A stretch of 64,000 nucleotides of DNA from Roseburia faecis (lineage in GTDB: Bacteria > Bacillota > Clostridia > Lachnospirales > Lachnospiraceae). The notes under the pieces were generated by a model. That model worked only from the letters and a program-made list of their open reading frames with translations, did not search any database and was not told where the DNA came from. Each line of letters opens with the position of its first letter. Position 1 is the stretch's first letter. The translations under genes and the position numbers were made by a program. Location of the stretch: contig NZ_CVRR01000019.1 in NCBI RefSeq assembly GCF_001406815.1, positions 310,001 through 374,000 of the forward strand, in the 5' to 3' direction. Positions 35,921 to 45,029 of the stretch are shown here, one piece after another.

Positions 35921-36303
35921 TGAACCACCTCACTACAATATATTTACAAAGTATGCAAAAATGCTTGTACATTATGAAAGAATTTGTCTATAAAGTAAGA
36001 AGTAATCAGATGGCTTTGGAAAGCTCCACTGGAATTTCACCATTCCCATTCTGATGGGTGAACCGCACCATGCGAGTGTATCATTATTCTGATATACGGG
36101 TCATGGCAGCAACTTTTCCAACAGTCGCTTACGGATCACTGGCGTGGTCGCTCGCTTCTTTATCCCTCCTTTTCATGGGTCATGGCGTTCCAGTCCGTCG
36201 GCTCACCGCATATCAAACGTATCTGATTACTTTATTCAATTTTCAAAGAACACTTGTAAAACGGAGCTGGAATGAGGTGGTATCACACTCCGTATATATT
36301 CGC
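35921..36303. other. Non-coding or leader region between orf8-like gene and the small ORF
   Basis: About 380 bp without a convincing gene. A plus-strand frame (36058-36330) is open but shows no ribosome site and overlaps the orf8-like gene. On the minus strand I see TTCTTTGAAAATTGAATAA near 36238-36256, reminiscent of a motif found in pre-rRNA spacers, and short inverted repeats near 36025-36060 (TTCACC and GGTGAA). It may be a structured leader; nothing more can be said. Confidence 0.4.
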
Positions 36304-36543
36304 TTATTTCACTCTGACTTCAAAACCTAGAATTGCTTTAATAAGGGCAGCTCTAATTCTGCCTTTCAGTTCCATATCGACCACAATATACATATTTCCG
36401 TGTTCATCATAGAACGGGCGTAAACTTGCTTTTGATATGTAAGCGTCATAGTGATTTAAAATTTTCTCTATTGCCACTTCGTCGCCATCAGCAGCTAAAC
36501 TGATTGTGGAGAATAGAGGACACTTTTTTGTAGACTTCATCAT
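36304..36543 (-). CDS. Tn916 Orf8-like small protein
   Basis: 79 residues (KCPLFSTISLAADGDEVAIE... ending GFEVRVK). It is the helix-turn-helix-like small protein that follows the orf7-type sigma gene in Tn916 relatives. The start lies 1 bp after the upstream gene's stop, so the two are translationally coupled. Function not established; a role in regulating excision is plausible. Confidence 0.75.
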   Translation of the reverse strand: MMKSTKKCPLFSTISLAADGDEVAIEKILNHYDAYISKASLRPFYDEHGNMYIVVDMELKGRIRAALIKAILGFEVRVK

Positions 36544-36544
36544 G

Positions 36545-36964
36545 TTATAATTCCTCCTCGTACATATCTCTAATGAGCTTTAGTGAACACATTCTGTTTC
36601 TATAAACAGAGTTTCTGGAAATATCCAAAATCTCTGCGATTTCTGCGTCTGGTAATTCCAGAAAGTAGAACATCAACACAACATTGCGTCGTCTTTCACT
36701 TAATTTTTTGATTGCTTCACATAATTTCTCATCATAGACACGAACTTCTGTACCGAACACATCAAAGGAAGTAAATTCAAGCGAGTATTCGTCCGATACA
36801 CCCAACTGGTTTAATTCCAGCTCTGGTATTTCACAGAAAGATATTTCATGCTTTGCACGTCTGGCAAGTTCTTTGTTGTAGTTCTTTACAGTTCTGCCAA
36901 TCACCTTACGAGCCAGACAGTCAAATTGAAGTCTTATAGCGTTCTCAAATGAAGAAGGTTTCAT
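36545..36964 (-). CDS. Sigma-70-like regulator (Tn916 Orf7 type)
   Basis: 139 residues; ATG at 36964 chosen for its perfect AAGGAGGTGAG site (a longer frame runs through the upstream attenuator). The C-terminal region 4-like helix-turn-helix reads LSERRRNVVLMFYFLELPDA then EIAEILDISRNSVYRNR. In Tn916 the equivalent gene drives downstream excision/transfer expression. Preceded by a leader peptide and a terminator, it is probably controlled by attenuation. Confidence 0.85.
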   Translation of the reverse strand: MKPSSFENAIRLQFDCLARKVIGRTVKNYNKELARRAKHEISFCEIPELELNQLGVSDEYSLEFTSFDVFGTEVRVYDEKLCEAIKKLSERRRNVVLMFYFLELPDAEIAEILDISRNSVYRNRMCSLKLIRDMYEEEL

Positions 36965-37092
36965 AATCTCACCTCCTTTCAAGTTGAAGTTGCTAAAGCG
37001 AAAAGGCTTTTTACCTCTTTCCGCACTAACACTCAACACGGAGGGGTGATTTGTAACCCGAATCAGAAAAAAATCAAAAAATTTTTTAAAGT

Positions 37093-37135
37093 AGCAAAAA
37101 AGCACAAGAGCAATACTGACGTGCTGTTCTTGTGC
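37093..37135 (-). terminator. Attenuator-like terminator before the sigma-like gene
   Basis: Minus strand hairpin with an 8-bp perfect base (GCACAAGA with TCTTGTGC) extended by mismatched pairs, directly followed by a T run. It sits between the 20-codon leader ORF and the sigma-like gene. Read-through would be needed to express the recombinase-side operon. Confidence 0.75.
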
Positions 37136-37200
37136 CTTATAAATTGTTCCTGCTATGTGATGTGAAAAACCATATACAAGAGCGATATAATCCGCAAAAG

Positions 37201-37263
37201 TTAAACGGATTTTTTTAACAAGCTACCAATGGTCGAATGTTGTTGAATGTATAGGCATTCCAT
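37201..37263 (-). CDS. Putative leader peptide, 20 residues
   Basis: MECLYIQQHSTIGSLLKKSV, ATG at 37263, with an AGGAGGT site 8-9 nt upstream. It is followed by the terminator at 37093-37135. This resembles the arrangement at tet(M) in Tn916, where translation of a leader governs termination. No function beyond that can be seen. Confidence 0.55.
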   Translation of the reverse strand: MECLYIQQHSTIGSLLKKSV

Positions 37264-37357
37264 GCGGCTACCTCCTGAAGCCGCTAAAACAAAACCAACC
37301 AGTAGTTTGTCCACCGTTGGACAAAAATAAAACGGCGGCTGTATGAACCGTCGTTCT
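37264..37357 (-). promoter_or_regulatory. Serial hairpins upstream of the leader peptide
   Basis: Three inverted repeats occur in 95 bp. GCGGCT/AGCCGC at about 37264-37285 places the leader's Shine-Dalgarno in the loop. TTTGTCCA/TGGACAAA is perfect at 37306-37325 with a CCGT loop. AACGGCGG/CCGTCGTT lies near 37331-37355. They look like an mRNA leader with alternative structures or, for the 8-bp palindrome, a repressor site. Confidence 0.5.
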
Positions 37358-37467
37358 ATCTAAAAGGACGTATAAAAGCATTACTGCTGACAACGGTTTT
37401 TTTTTACCGCCAAGCAGCATATATTGTTATTTACCTGTTCATAGGAACTGATAAACCTTGCAATACG

Positions 37468-37507
37468 TTTTACTGTACCTGTTACAAATTCTTTAGGAAC
37501 AGTAAAA
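37468..37507. promoter_or_regulatory. Possible operator in front of the Xre regulator
   Basis: Perfect 9-bp inverted repeat TTTTACTGT ... ACAGTAAAA, 22 bp apart, ending 20 bp before the regulator's ATG. It lies between divergent transcription units, as expected for an autoregulated immunity-type repressor. Confidence 0.5.
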
Positions 37508-37526
37508 TGTAGTGAGGTGATTAATT

Positions 37527-37883
37527 ATGCGTAAAACAGAAGATAAATACGATTTCAGAGCCTTTGGTCTTGCCATCAAAGCGGCAAGGATGAAACAAGG
37601 TCTGACCCGTGAACAGGTGGGAGCAAAAATTGAAATTGACCCACGCTATCTGACGAATATTGAGAATAAAGGGCAGCACCCAAGTTTACAGGTGTTTTAT
37701 GACCTTGTAACTCTACTTAATGTGTCTGTTGATGAAATTTTCCTGCCGACCAGTGACAAAGTAAAAAGCACTCGCCGCAGACAGTTGGAACAACAGCTTG
37801 ATACTTTCGACGACAAAGATATGGTTGTCATGGAGAGCGTCGCTGCTGGTATCATCAAATCAAAGGAAGTGGGGGAAGATTAG
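37527..37883 (+). CDS. Xre-family regulator (Tn916 Orf9-like)
   Basis: 118 residues. An N-terminal helix-turn-helix ([40 protein letters not shown]) of the Cro/CI type. The gene is on the opposite strand to the rest of the element, exactly as orf9 in Tn916, which is thought to repress transfer. GAGGTGA site before ATG. Confidence 0.88.
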   Translation: MRKTEDKYDFRAFGLAIKAARMKQGLTREQVGAKIEIDPRYLTNIENKGQHPSLQVFYDLVTLLNVSVDEIFLPTSDKVKSTRRRQLEQQLDTFDDKDMVVMESVAAGIIKSKEVGED

Positions 37884-37935
37884 TTCCTCCATTTTTATTT
37901 GCCTGCCAATCATACGGGATATGGTGATAGGTAAT

Positions 37936-37986
37936 AAAAATGAGCCGATAATCTATGAGATATGAAATCCTCTGAATTATCGGCTC
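37936..37986 (-). terminator. Terminator after the KTR gene
   Basis: Perfect 11-bp stem (GAGCCGATAAT with ATTATCGGCTC), followed on the minus strand by A-TTTTT. It closes the two-component/lipoprotein/KTR unit; the Xre gene converges on it from the other side. Confidence 0.85.
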
Positions 37987-37991
37987 TGCAT

Positions 37992-38165
37992 CTAAGTGTC
38001 TGGCTCTTTGATTACTGTTATTTTTAATTTGCTGGCATTAATTAGGTTTTCCTGTTTGCATTTTGGACAATACAGTGGAAAATTTATCAACTTAGTATCC
38101 GTTCTGATTTTTGTTCTTGTTTTATTCTTGCATATAGGACAGTATATCCATTTTGCTGTTCCCAT
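37992..38165 (-). CDS. Cysteine-rich KTR-domain protein (Tn916 Orf6-like)
   Basis: 57 residues: MGTAKWIYCPICKNKTRTKI, then NFPLYCPKCKQENLIN. Two CPxCK knuckles form a zinc-ribbon-like unit with the KTR motif after the first. A gene of this kind follows tet(M) in Tn916 and is common in related elements; its role is unknown. Its presence next to the two-component system marks the usual cargo slot. Confidence 0.85.
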   Translation of the reverse strand: MGTAKWIYCPICKNKTRTKIRTDTKLINFPLYCPKCKQENLINASKLKITVIKEPDT

Positions 38166-38184
38166 TTGTTTCCTTTCTGATATA

Positions 38185-38697
38185 CTATTTTAATGTAAAT
38201 TCACATGCCAAATAATAAGTGTCATAATCCCAATCTTTAGGGGATTCGAAATAAGAAATACTTACTATTATTCTATAGTGCCCTGATGGGAGTTCGCCAT
38301 AAACCGAGGAAATATCAAATGGTAAACTTAATCTTTCGGTGGGATTTATAACTGCATCATCTTCGTTATCTTTTGATGGGTCATAAAGTTGAGTTAATTG
38401 ATACCATGTTTCTGATTGCTCCGCTTCAATTTCAAAATAGGCTTTAGAATAATGATACTCTTTGTTGGAGTTATTTTCTAAAAAAAATTTTGCGTTTTCT
38501 AAGTCAGAATACTCTTTTTCACTTGATGTAAGCTCAACATCTGATAAAGTATTAATTTTTTCCTCAGTTCCATAGGACGAAACCTCATAATTCTCTTTGA
38601 AATCCTGTGATGATATTATTTCTTCATCTGATGTTGAATTGCACCCGGACAAAATGCTTGTGACAGTTATTAAAATAATACAGATAATTTTTTTCAT
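38185..38697 (-). CDS. Putative lipoprotein, unknown function
   Basis: 170 residues. A type II signal peptide ends in the lipobox LSGC with Cys at position 19. The mature part is acidic and has no recognised domain; the end (LPSGHYRIIVSISYFESPKD...YLACEFTLK) suggests a beta-sandwich, as in Ig-like extracellular domains. Downstream of the histidine kinase and probably co-expressed, so it may be the system's target or an accessory sensor. Notably AT-rich. Confidence 0.75.
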   Translation of the reverse strand: MKKIICIILITVTSILSGCNSTSDEEIISSQDFKENYEVSSYGTEEKINTLSDVELTSSEKEYSDLENAKFFLENNSNKEYHYSKAYFEIEAEQSETWYQLTQLYDPSKDNEDDAVINPTERLSLPFDISSVYGELPSGHYRIIVSISYFESPKDWDYDTYYLACEFTLK

Positions 38698-38747
38698 AAT
38701 CGAAACCTCCTTTATAAGTGCTTAATGCAATTATATGGGGAAAATGT

Positions 38748-40082
38748 CTATTTTTCATCAACATATGCAATTTTTATACAAGCTGTAACACAGGCTCCCC
38801 CCTTATGATTATTTGAAATTTTTATTGTACCTCCATGCCTTTCACATAATATTTTACAAATGTTTAATCCCAGACCTAGATGTTCAGACGTAGTATCTTG
38901 CGATGGTTTATAAAATGGTAATGTTACACGTTCTATATCCGTACTTTTGAAACCACAGCCATCGTCAGAGACCGTAATCAATAAAAATTCCTCCTGTTTA
39001 TTTACATCAATAGCTATCATCGACTTAGCATATCTAATGCTATTAGACAACAGGTTTTCATAAATTTGTATGATAATTTCAAGATTGATAAATAGAGTTT
39101 GCTGTTTATTACAATTTGTTTTAATCGTATATTCTATATCAGAACAGAGCATTTCCGTTGTATTTGATAAGGTTTTTAATAAGAAGTCAAAGTTTATGTT
39201 TTCTTTTTCGATTTCTATATCTTCTAAACGGTATAAGTTTGTCATAGCACTAACGTATTTTTCAAGCCGTTCCACATTGTTGCGTACTGTTGATAATTCG
39301 TCGAGTACCTCCTGTTGAGAAACTAATCCTTTGGGAATAAATGATAACAACATTGTGGTATGTCCTTTTAGTATTGTTAAAGGCGTGCGTAAATCATGTG
39401 AAAAAGCAGCATTTAATCTCCTTTGTTCAGTAAATTGCCGTATCATTTTTTGGTTGTTTTGATATAAACAATTTTTCATCTTCTCAAATGCAAGACACAG
39501 CCTCCCCATCTCGTCTTTATAAGGGTAAGGCAACGTAAAATCCAGTTCGTTGTTTTCGACTTTTCTGTATGCATTCGTCAGTAACTTTATGGGTCTTACT
39601 AATTTTCGGTTTACAAAGATAGTCACACAAAGAATCATGCTAATTGAAAGAACAATAGGAATGGTGACAATATTAACCACACCTAGAGCAGAATCCACAA
39701 TTCTATCATGTTTAGTAAACTTTGGTGAAACTTCAATGTAAGAAACATGATTAGGATAAATATATTCTTGTACTGGACGTTCCTTTTGATAGTCTACAAC
39801 AAAATTACATACTTCCTTTTCACTTGCATTATATATTGTGTATTCTGTTTGGTCTTTGTTATATTTCGCTGTAAATGAACCATTTTCAGGTATATCATAC
39901 CTTGTTGTCATGTCCTCATATTTATAGTTAAGGTTTATTCTGTAATCATCTACAAGAGTAATAGATATAACACCTATTACAATACCAATCACTAAGGAAA
40001 TAAGAGCATAAAAAACAAACGAATTTTTAATACTCATGTTGTCAATATAATGCCTTGAATTTTTTCGCCTTACTTTTTCCAT
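38748..40082 (-). CDS. Sensor histidine kinase
   Basis: 444 residues. Two membrane helices (about 22-44 and 138-160) flank an extracellular sensor of some 90 residues. HAMP (NRKLVRPIKLLTNAYRKVEN) precedes the phosphoacceptor site FSHDLRTPLTILKGH, followed by N box NLLSNSIRYA and G boxes DDGCGFK and GLGLNICK. It overlaps the response regulator gene by 13 bp. No transporter, van or bacitracin gene is adjacent, so the signal is unknown. Confidence 0.95.
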   Translation of the reverse strand: MEKVRRKNSRHYIDNMSIKNSFVFYALISLVIGIVIGVISITLVDDYRINLNYKYEDMTTRYDIPENGSFTAKYNKDQTEYTIYNASEKEVCNFVVDYQKERPVQEYIYPNHVSYIEVSPKFTKHDRIVDSALGVVNIVTIPIVLSISMILCVTIFVNRKLVRPIKLLTNAYRKVENNELDFTLPYPYKDEMGRLCLAFEKMKNCLYQNNQKMIRQFTEQRRLNAAFSHDLRTPLTILKGHTTMLLSFIPKGLVSQQEVLDELSTVRNNVERLEKYVSAMTNLYRLEDIEIEKENINFDFLLKTLSNTTEMLCSDIEYTIKTNCNKQQTLFINLEIIIQIYENLLSNSIRYAKSMIAIDVNKQEEFLLITVSDDGCGFKSTDIERVTLPFYKPSQDTTSEHLGLGLNICKILCERHGGTIKISNNHKGGACVTACIKIAYVDEK

Positions 40083-40744
40083 TTATATCCGCACCCCCAG
40101 ACAGTTTCTATATAAGGATTGTCGCCTATAGAAAGGAATTTTGTTCTTATCCGGCGTATATGTTCTGTAATAACAGAATTGTCGCCAGAACCATCTAAGC
40201 CCCATACTTTTTCATAAATTGTCTCACGATCAAAAATAATCCCCTTGTTTTGTGAAAGAAATTCAATAATATCAAACTCTTTCTTCGTAAAATTTATTTC
40301 AGCATTTCTATAAAAAACAACTCGTGATGAATAATCAATTACTATATTATTATCGAACTGAACTATTGCGGACGAACCATGTCTTTTTTCTCTCCGCAAA
40401 TGTGCAGCAACTCTGGCTTCTAATTCATCAACGGAGAAAGGCTTTACAACATAGTCGTCACCACCGACAGCAAATCCTTTGATTTTATCACAGTCCTCAA
40501 TCCGAGCTGTTAAAAAAATAATAGGACAGGACACAAAATTCCTGATTTTTTCACAAATTGTAAAACCATTCATATCTGGCATATTTATATCTAATAAAAT
40601 AATATCTGGATGTTTTGTGATTGCATTCAGTGCTTCTTTTCCGTTAATTGCTGTGTATACTACATAACCAATTTTGCAAAAATATTGATTTAGCATTGAT
40701 ACAATATCTCTTTCGTCGTCTACAATCAAAATGCTCTGTGCCAT
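40070..40744 (-). CDS. OmpR-family response regulator
   Basis: 224 residues. Receiver domain with LIVDDERDIV, phosphoacceptor DIILLDINMPDMNG and conserved Thr/Lys (FLTAR, VVKPF); C-terminal winged helix (LDGSGDNSVITEHIRRIRTK; VWGCGYKW). I chose the ATG at 40744 because TAAGGAGG precedes it and it aligns with the family; the longer frame adds 11 unlikely residues. Partner of the kinase downstream. Confidence 0.95.
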   Translation of the reverse strand: MAQSILIVDDERDIVSMLNQYFCKIGYVVYTAINGKEALNAITKHPDIILLDINMPDMNGFTICEKIRNFVSCPIIFLTARIEDCDKIKGFAVGGDDYVVKPFSVDELEARVAAHLRREKRHGSSAIVQFDNNIVIDYSSRVVFYRNAEINFTKKEFDIIEFLSQNKGIIFDRETIYEKVWGLDGSGDNSVITEHIRRIRTKFLSIGDNPYIETVWGCGYKWKK

Positions 40745-40913
40745 ATCTCGTTCCTCCTTAGAAATATATCTTATCATTGAAAAAGCAATTTTTTATCAAC
40801 TATGTCCACATACTACTGTTAAAAATTGATAGATTTTAGCTATTTTAATTATTATAATCTCTTAAACGAAATGTAACAACTATATTAATCAGCTTGCAAA
40901 TCATACCGAAATG

Positions 40914-40953
40914 AGGCTTGCGGAGCATACTATACGGTTTATGACGCAAGCCT
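40914..40953 (-). terminator. Hairpin after the conjugation operon
   Basis: Perfect 9-bp stem (AGGCTTGCG with CGCAAGCCT) 8 bp past the orf13-like stop; only a weak T stretch follows on the minus strand. The 170 bp between it and the response regulator gene are AT-rich and must hold that gene's promoter; no clear consensus was found. Confidence 0.5.
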
Positions 40954-40960
40954 TGATTAT

Positions 40961-41863
40961 TTATTCTACAATCTTCCAGTTATCGTCCTTATGAAGCATA
41001 AGCTCATACTGTGAGATTTGTGTCATTTTCGACTTGTTATCCAGATACTTCACAGACACACTGACCTTGAGGTTATCGCCGTCTTTGGTAAAGACAGGGT
41101 TTACCAGTTCCGAAAATACATAGTCGCCGGAAACAGGAGCAAGCACACCGTCTTTGACGTAATAGGCAAGTTCTTTTTCCGTAGCTGTCGGATACAGCTT
41201 AAAGAATGTTTCCAAGAAAGCGGTAGCGTCCTTGACTGTGTCGGAACTGACACTGACATCTGCTTCCTGTACTTTCGGTTCATACTTTGATTTCTGTACC
41301 GCCGGAGCAAGGGTTGGATTCTGGGTAATGACCATTGCACCGTCCTTATCCACATGAACGGTCACGGTGTAGTTTTCTGTGACTGCCTGTGTCTGTTCTC
41401 CCTCTTTTACCTGCTGATCTACTTCGTAGGCAACGGTAAAATCGTTCATTCCAGACTGTTCCACATTCCAGACCAGCACATTTGTAACCGTAACACTGGT
41501 TGGTATGTCCGTTCTGATGGTATCAGCGTTCAAGTCCTGTAATTCTTTGGTAAGGTATTTACTGATTTCTGTTGTCCTTGCTTCAATGGCTTCCTTGCTG
41601 GTATCCCATGAGTAGTAGGCTTTCGCAAAGTTCTTGACGAAATTCTCAATACCGTTGGTATCGTTCAATCTTAGCTGAATGATTTCTTTTTCATGTACCG
41701 TGTGGGTGTCAATGGCGGTAAAGTTCTTATACACACCAAAACTGGTGCTTGCCAGAAGCACCGCCCACAACAACAGGACAGATTTCTTATGTGTCCCGAC
41801 TTTCATGGTACGCACTTTCTTATTCTTAGGTGCTTTCTCTGTTTTTTCTTTCTTCTTAAACAT
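40961..41863 (-). CDS. TcpC-family conjugal transfer protein (Tn916 Orf13-like)
   Basis: 300 residues: a basic N-terminus, one membrane helix (about 27-48), then an extracytoplasmic two-domain body (FVKNFAKAYYSWDTSKEAIE; ATAFLETFFKLYPTATEKEL), the NTF2-like repeats of TcpC/ConC. It is part of the mating channel across the membrane. Last gene of the conjugation operon. Confidence 0.9.
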   Translation of the reverse strand: MFKKKEKTEKAPKNKKVRTMKVGTHKKSVLLLWAVLLASTSFGVYKNFTAIDTHTVHEKEIIQLRLNDTNGIENFVKNFAKAYYSWDTSKEAIEARTTEISKYLTKELQDLNADTIRTDIPTSVTVTNVLVWNVEQSGMNDFTVAYEVDQQVKEGEQTQAVTENYTVTVHVDKDGAMVITQNPTLAPAVQKSKYEPKVQEADVSVSSDTVKDATAFLETFFKLYPTATEKELAYYVKDGVLAPVSGDYVFSELVNPVFTKDGDNLKVSVSVKYLDNKSKMTQISQYELMLHKDDNWKIVE

Positions 41864-41877
41864 ATTTCAAGTCCTTT

Positions 41878-42885
41878 CTATTGTTTGATTCTTCCGACAC
41901 AAATGATGTGCTGTTGCCAGTAGGCAGAAGTCAAATCGGTATAGCCGATTGGATTTCCGGCATGATACATCTGATTGTTTCCCACATAGATTCCTACATG
42001 GGTTACATAGTCGCTGGTATTGTAGGTGGAATGGAAAAAGACCAAATCGCCAGCCTGTGCCTGTGACAACGGGATATGCTGGGTTGCGTCATACTGTGCC
42101 TGTGCGGTTCGTGGCAGGCTGATTCCGGCTTTTCCGTAGCACCACTGGGTAAGACCAGAACAGTCAAAAGAGGTGTTTGGGTTACTGCCACCATAGACAT
42201 ATTTCCAGCCTTGATACTTCAACGCTTCATTCATAACCGCCTGTACCGTTTCGTTACTGAACTGCTTTATATTCAGATATTGGTTGACCAGCTCCACATA
42301 GAACATATTCCCGTAGTTATAACGCCAGCCACCATTTTTGCTGACCGCTATCGGGTTCGTATAGGTCACTTTTGTACCGCCGGATTTATTCTTTGCGAAA
42401 TTCTCTGCAAGGTTGAAGCTGTGCTTTTTCCCGTTCTTCGCCACATAGTCTGCATAGCCACCACCATAGTTATAAGATTGAATGACCACGTTAATGTCAT
42501 TCATGCCTTTTGCTTTACAGGAAGAAAGCAGGGACGCAAAATATTTACACCCCTGCTTAATGGATTCTTCTGTACTTAATGAGTTTGGCGGTAGTCCCAG
42601 ACTTTCGCTGGACTGCATGACATCGGTAGCCGTACCGCCACTTTCCACCTGTATGATGGCAAGCAGGACGTTCACATACTCCGAGATACCGTTTTCTCTG
42701 GCGTATCTTTCTACCATCGGCTGATGTTTGAGGACATCGGCTGACAGGTTCATGCCAGAATAGACAGGCGAATAGCTGTTTGAACTGTCGTCATCTTCGC
42801 CGGAAATCAATATCCCGAAAAAGAGGACGATGGAGAAAAGGACTGGAAATATCGTACCTATGATAAGGATACGTTTTAATCTCAT
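41878..42885 (-). CDS. Bifunctional cell-wall hydrolase CwlT (Tn916 Orf14-like)
   Basis: 335 residues. N-terminal membrane helix; lytic transglycosylase-type lysozyme domain (VNVLLAIIQVESGGTATDVM with catalytic Glu); C-terminal NlpC/P60 peptidase with nucleophile Cys in SFDCSGLTQWCYGKAGISLP and His in THVGIYVGNNQ. It cuts peptidoglycan to allow the transfer channel. Its start overlaps the orf15-like stop by 4 bp. Confidence 0.95.
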   Translation of the reverse strand: MRLKRILIIGTIFPVLFSIVLFFGILISGEDDDSSNSYSPVYSGMNLSADVLKHQPMVERYARENGISEYVNVLLAIIQVESGGTATDVMQSSESLGLPPNSLSTEESIKQGCKYFASLLSSCKAKGMNDINVVIQSYNYGGGYADYVAKNGKKHSFNLAENFAKNKSGGTKVTYTNPIAVSKNGGWRYNYGNMFYVELVNQYLNIKQFSNETVQAVMNEALKYQGWKYVYGGSNPNTSFDCSGLTQWCYGKAGISLPRTAQAQYDATQHIPLSQAQAGDLVFFHSTYNTSDYVTHVGIYVGNNQMYHAGNPIGYTDLTSAYWQQHIICVGRIKQ

Positions 42886-45029
42886 TTCTTCCGTCCTTTC
42901 TCTGGTTGCTTCGTAACAGTCTTACGATTTTGTTTTTGGTTGACCTGTTTCTGTACGGTTGTTTTCTTTTGATTACTTCTGGATTCCGCTACGTTTGACT
43001 GATTCGTTCTGGCAACAGATTTGATCTGTTGTTCCTGTCTGATATTGGTTCGGACATTTTCTTTTCCAGCCTTGACTTCTGCATTTTTTATCACAGAAGA
43101 AGTAACAGGACGTTTCATATCCGGCTTAGTAACTGTATCGGTCTGTGCAGGTTTTGGAACAGGTGTGGCAACAGGGCGTTCATGGCTTCTGGTAGCTCCG
43201 GCTGTCGCTGATCCATTCGCATGAACTGTCTGTCTTGCTTCCTGTGCTTTCTGTAATTCCTGCTTTTTCTGTGAGATATTTTCCCTGTGCTGATTGCGTT
43301 TCTGTGTACGCTGTTCCTGTCGGTTTTCCCGTTCTTCCACAACGCCACGCTTAAAGTCAGATACGTTATCCTTTGCTTTCTGTTTTGCAGAGTGGACAGC
43401 ATAACCAGCCTGTGTCGGCAGGTCTTTCACATTTTCTTTCAGTGAGGAAGCACTGTCACGGACTTTATTTTTCGTATCCATCACAGCACCTACCGCAGAA
43501 CCGACACGGCTTCCCATCGAAACATCATTATTCCTTTGTGGTCTGGCTGGCGTATTTTTATGTGTAGAACGAGAGTGATTATAAGCAGAACCAGCGACTG
43601 CACCAGCACCAGCTCCGACCATACTTCCTGTACCAACAGCCCTTGCAATTCGGCGTTCCATACGTCTTGCCCTGTGTCGCATGAACACCATCGGTCTACG
43701 GAATATCCGACGACCTATCTGCTGGCTGTCATTCGCATTAAGGCTGAACATACTCATTAGTTCTCCGAGCTTCATATAGATTCCGGCAAAGCAGATTATC
43801 TGCAAAAACGCCACCATAAAGAACGGATAGTCCGTGGAGATGTTGTAGAACATACTGGAAATTGAAAATGCCACGGTCACAATCAGCGTGATTCCAGCTC
43901 TTGTCATAATGGCGTTGAATACACGGACAACTGCCTGTTTCGCCATGTTCTCATAGGTCGGTATCATGGACAGTAAAAAGCTGACAGGCAAAAACATGGC
44001 ATATATGATAAAAAGTATCTGGGAAAATAACATCATGCCGGTAAGCAGAAAGATAAAGATTGTGATACCGAGATTGAAAATGAGCAGGAAGAACACCATA
44101 CCCAGACGGTTGACGACCTGTGGAATGGTAAGGTTGTCATTGTCGTTATCTTCAATCTCTGTTTTGACAACATTTTCCCTTGTTTCTCCATCTTCGTCTG
44201 ACGGACTGGCAGATACCAGAGCTTCCACACGGTCAGCCCCGATTTCTTCGGTATCACTGTTCCCGAACTGCAATAACAGCCACGGTTTTTCTACCTGTAT
44301 CGAAAACAGGCTGTCACGGATAAGGTCTACGCTGTCTTTCCCTTTGCTTTGTGAATCGGGGAGCATGATTTTTGTCCCCAAGTCCAGAGAAGCGGTGCTG
44401 ATGTCCGAACTGAAATCATTGATTTTCTGGATATAGTTGGGAGCATAAGCAATAAAGGACGCAGACACAATGAACACCACCACAAAGTTGATAACAGCGT
44501 GAAGTGCCTTGCTTGTTTCCCGTTTGAGAAGCCCTGTATAGGCGGTATAAACACCTACAATCAGAATGATAATGAGCAGGAATCCCACATAGAATCCACT
44601 GCTGGAAAATCCGTTTTCGGTTACTCCGGCAAGTGTCTGGATACTTTTCCCGATACTGTCAGCCATGTCATTGATAAAGTCCAGCTTATACGCCTGTTGC
44701 ACCACATATCCTGTGGCATTGCTAAGATACAGGCTGATTGTCCAGACAAAATTTGTGATACAGTAAAGCCCGTACTGCACCGATTTTCCAATGCCGTCCA
44801 GCCAGTTCCACGGAAGCCAAGACCAGCTATTGTCCACATAGAAATCAAGCTGATAATTGGAAAGCGGATACTTTGAATACAGGTTGTCTGCATTGACCGT
44901 ATCATCGACCAGTCCAGACGCATGAGCTACCGTCCCAAGCAGGGACAGCAGTACCAGCATGACGGTCACGGCAAGCAGAACCAGTTTCAGTACATGGAAT
45001 ACCTTTTCTTTTGTGACAGATTTCATCAT
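42882..45029 (-). CDS. Polytopic conjugation membrane protein (Tn916 Orf15-like)
   Basis: 715 residues. A signal-like N-terminus and about seven further hydrophobic segments up to residue 450 are followed by a long basic tail rich in Arg, Gln and Lys (about 470-715). This layout is that of Orf15/ConG/VirB6-like channel components. The tail is predicted cytoplasmic and disordered. It overlaps the VirB4-like gene by 4 bp. Confidence 0.88.
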   Translation of the reverse strand: MMKSVTKEKVFHVLKLVLLAVTVMLVLLSLLGTVAHASGLVDDTVNADNLYSKYPLSNYQLDFYVDNSWSWLPWNWLDGIGKSVQYGLYCITNFVWTISLYLSNATGYVVQQAYKLDFINDMADSIGKSIQTLAGVTENGFSSSGFYVGFLLIIILIVGVYTAYTGLLKRETSKALHAVINFVVVFIVSASFIAYAPNYIQKINDFSSDISTASLDLGTKIMLPDSQSKGKDSVDLIRDSLFSIQVEKPWLLLQFGNSDTEEIGADRVEALVSASPSDEDGETRENVVKTEIEDNDNDNLTIPQVVNRLGMVFFLLIFNLGITIFIFLLTGMMLFSQILFIIYAMFLPVSFLLSMIPTYENMAKQAVVRVFNAIMTRAGITLIVTVAFSISSMFYNISTDYPFFMVAFLQIICFAGIYMKLGELMSMFSLNANDSQQIGRRIFRRPMVFMRHRARRMERRIARAVGTGSMVGAGAGAVAGSAYNHSRSTHKNTPARPQRNNDVSMGSRVGSAVGAVMDTKNKVRDSASSLKENVKDLPTQAGYAVHSAKQKAKDNVSDFKRGVVEERENRQEQRTQKRNQHRENISQKKQELQKAQEARQTVHANGSATAGATRSHERPVATPVPKPAQTDTVTKPDMKRPVTSSVIKNAEVKAGKENVRTNIRQEQQIKSVARTNQSNVAESRSNQKKTTVQKQVNQKQNRKTVTKQPEKGRKK

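Noticed and set aside
36058-36330. Plus-strand ORF of 90 residues between the small ORF and the orf8-like gene
   Set aside because: No ribosome site, overlap with the orf8-like gene on the other strand and a composition unlike a known protein; treated as non-coding leader.
37992-40744. Vancomycin-resistance type VanRS system
   Set aside because: No vanH/A/X/Y or other ligase genes nearby, and the kinase and regulator are generic OmpR-type.
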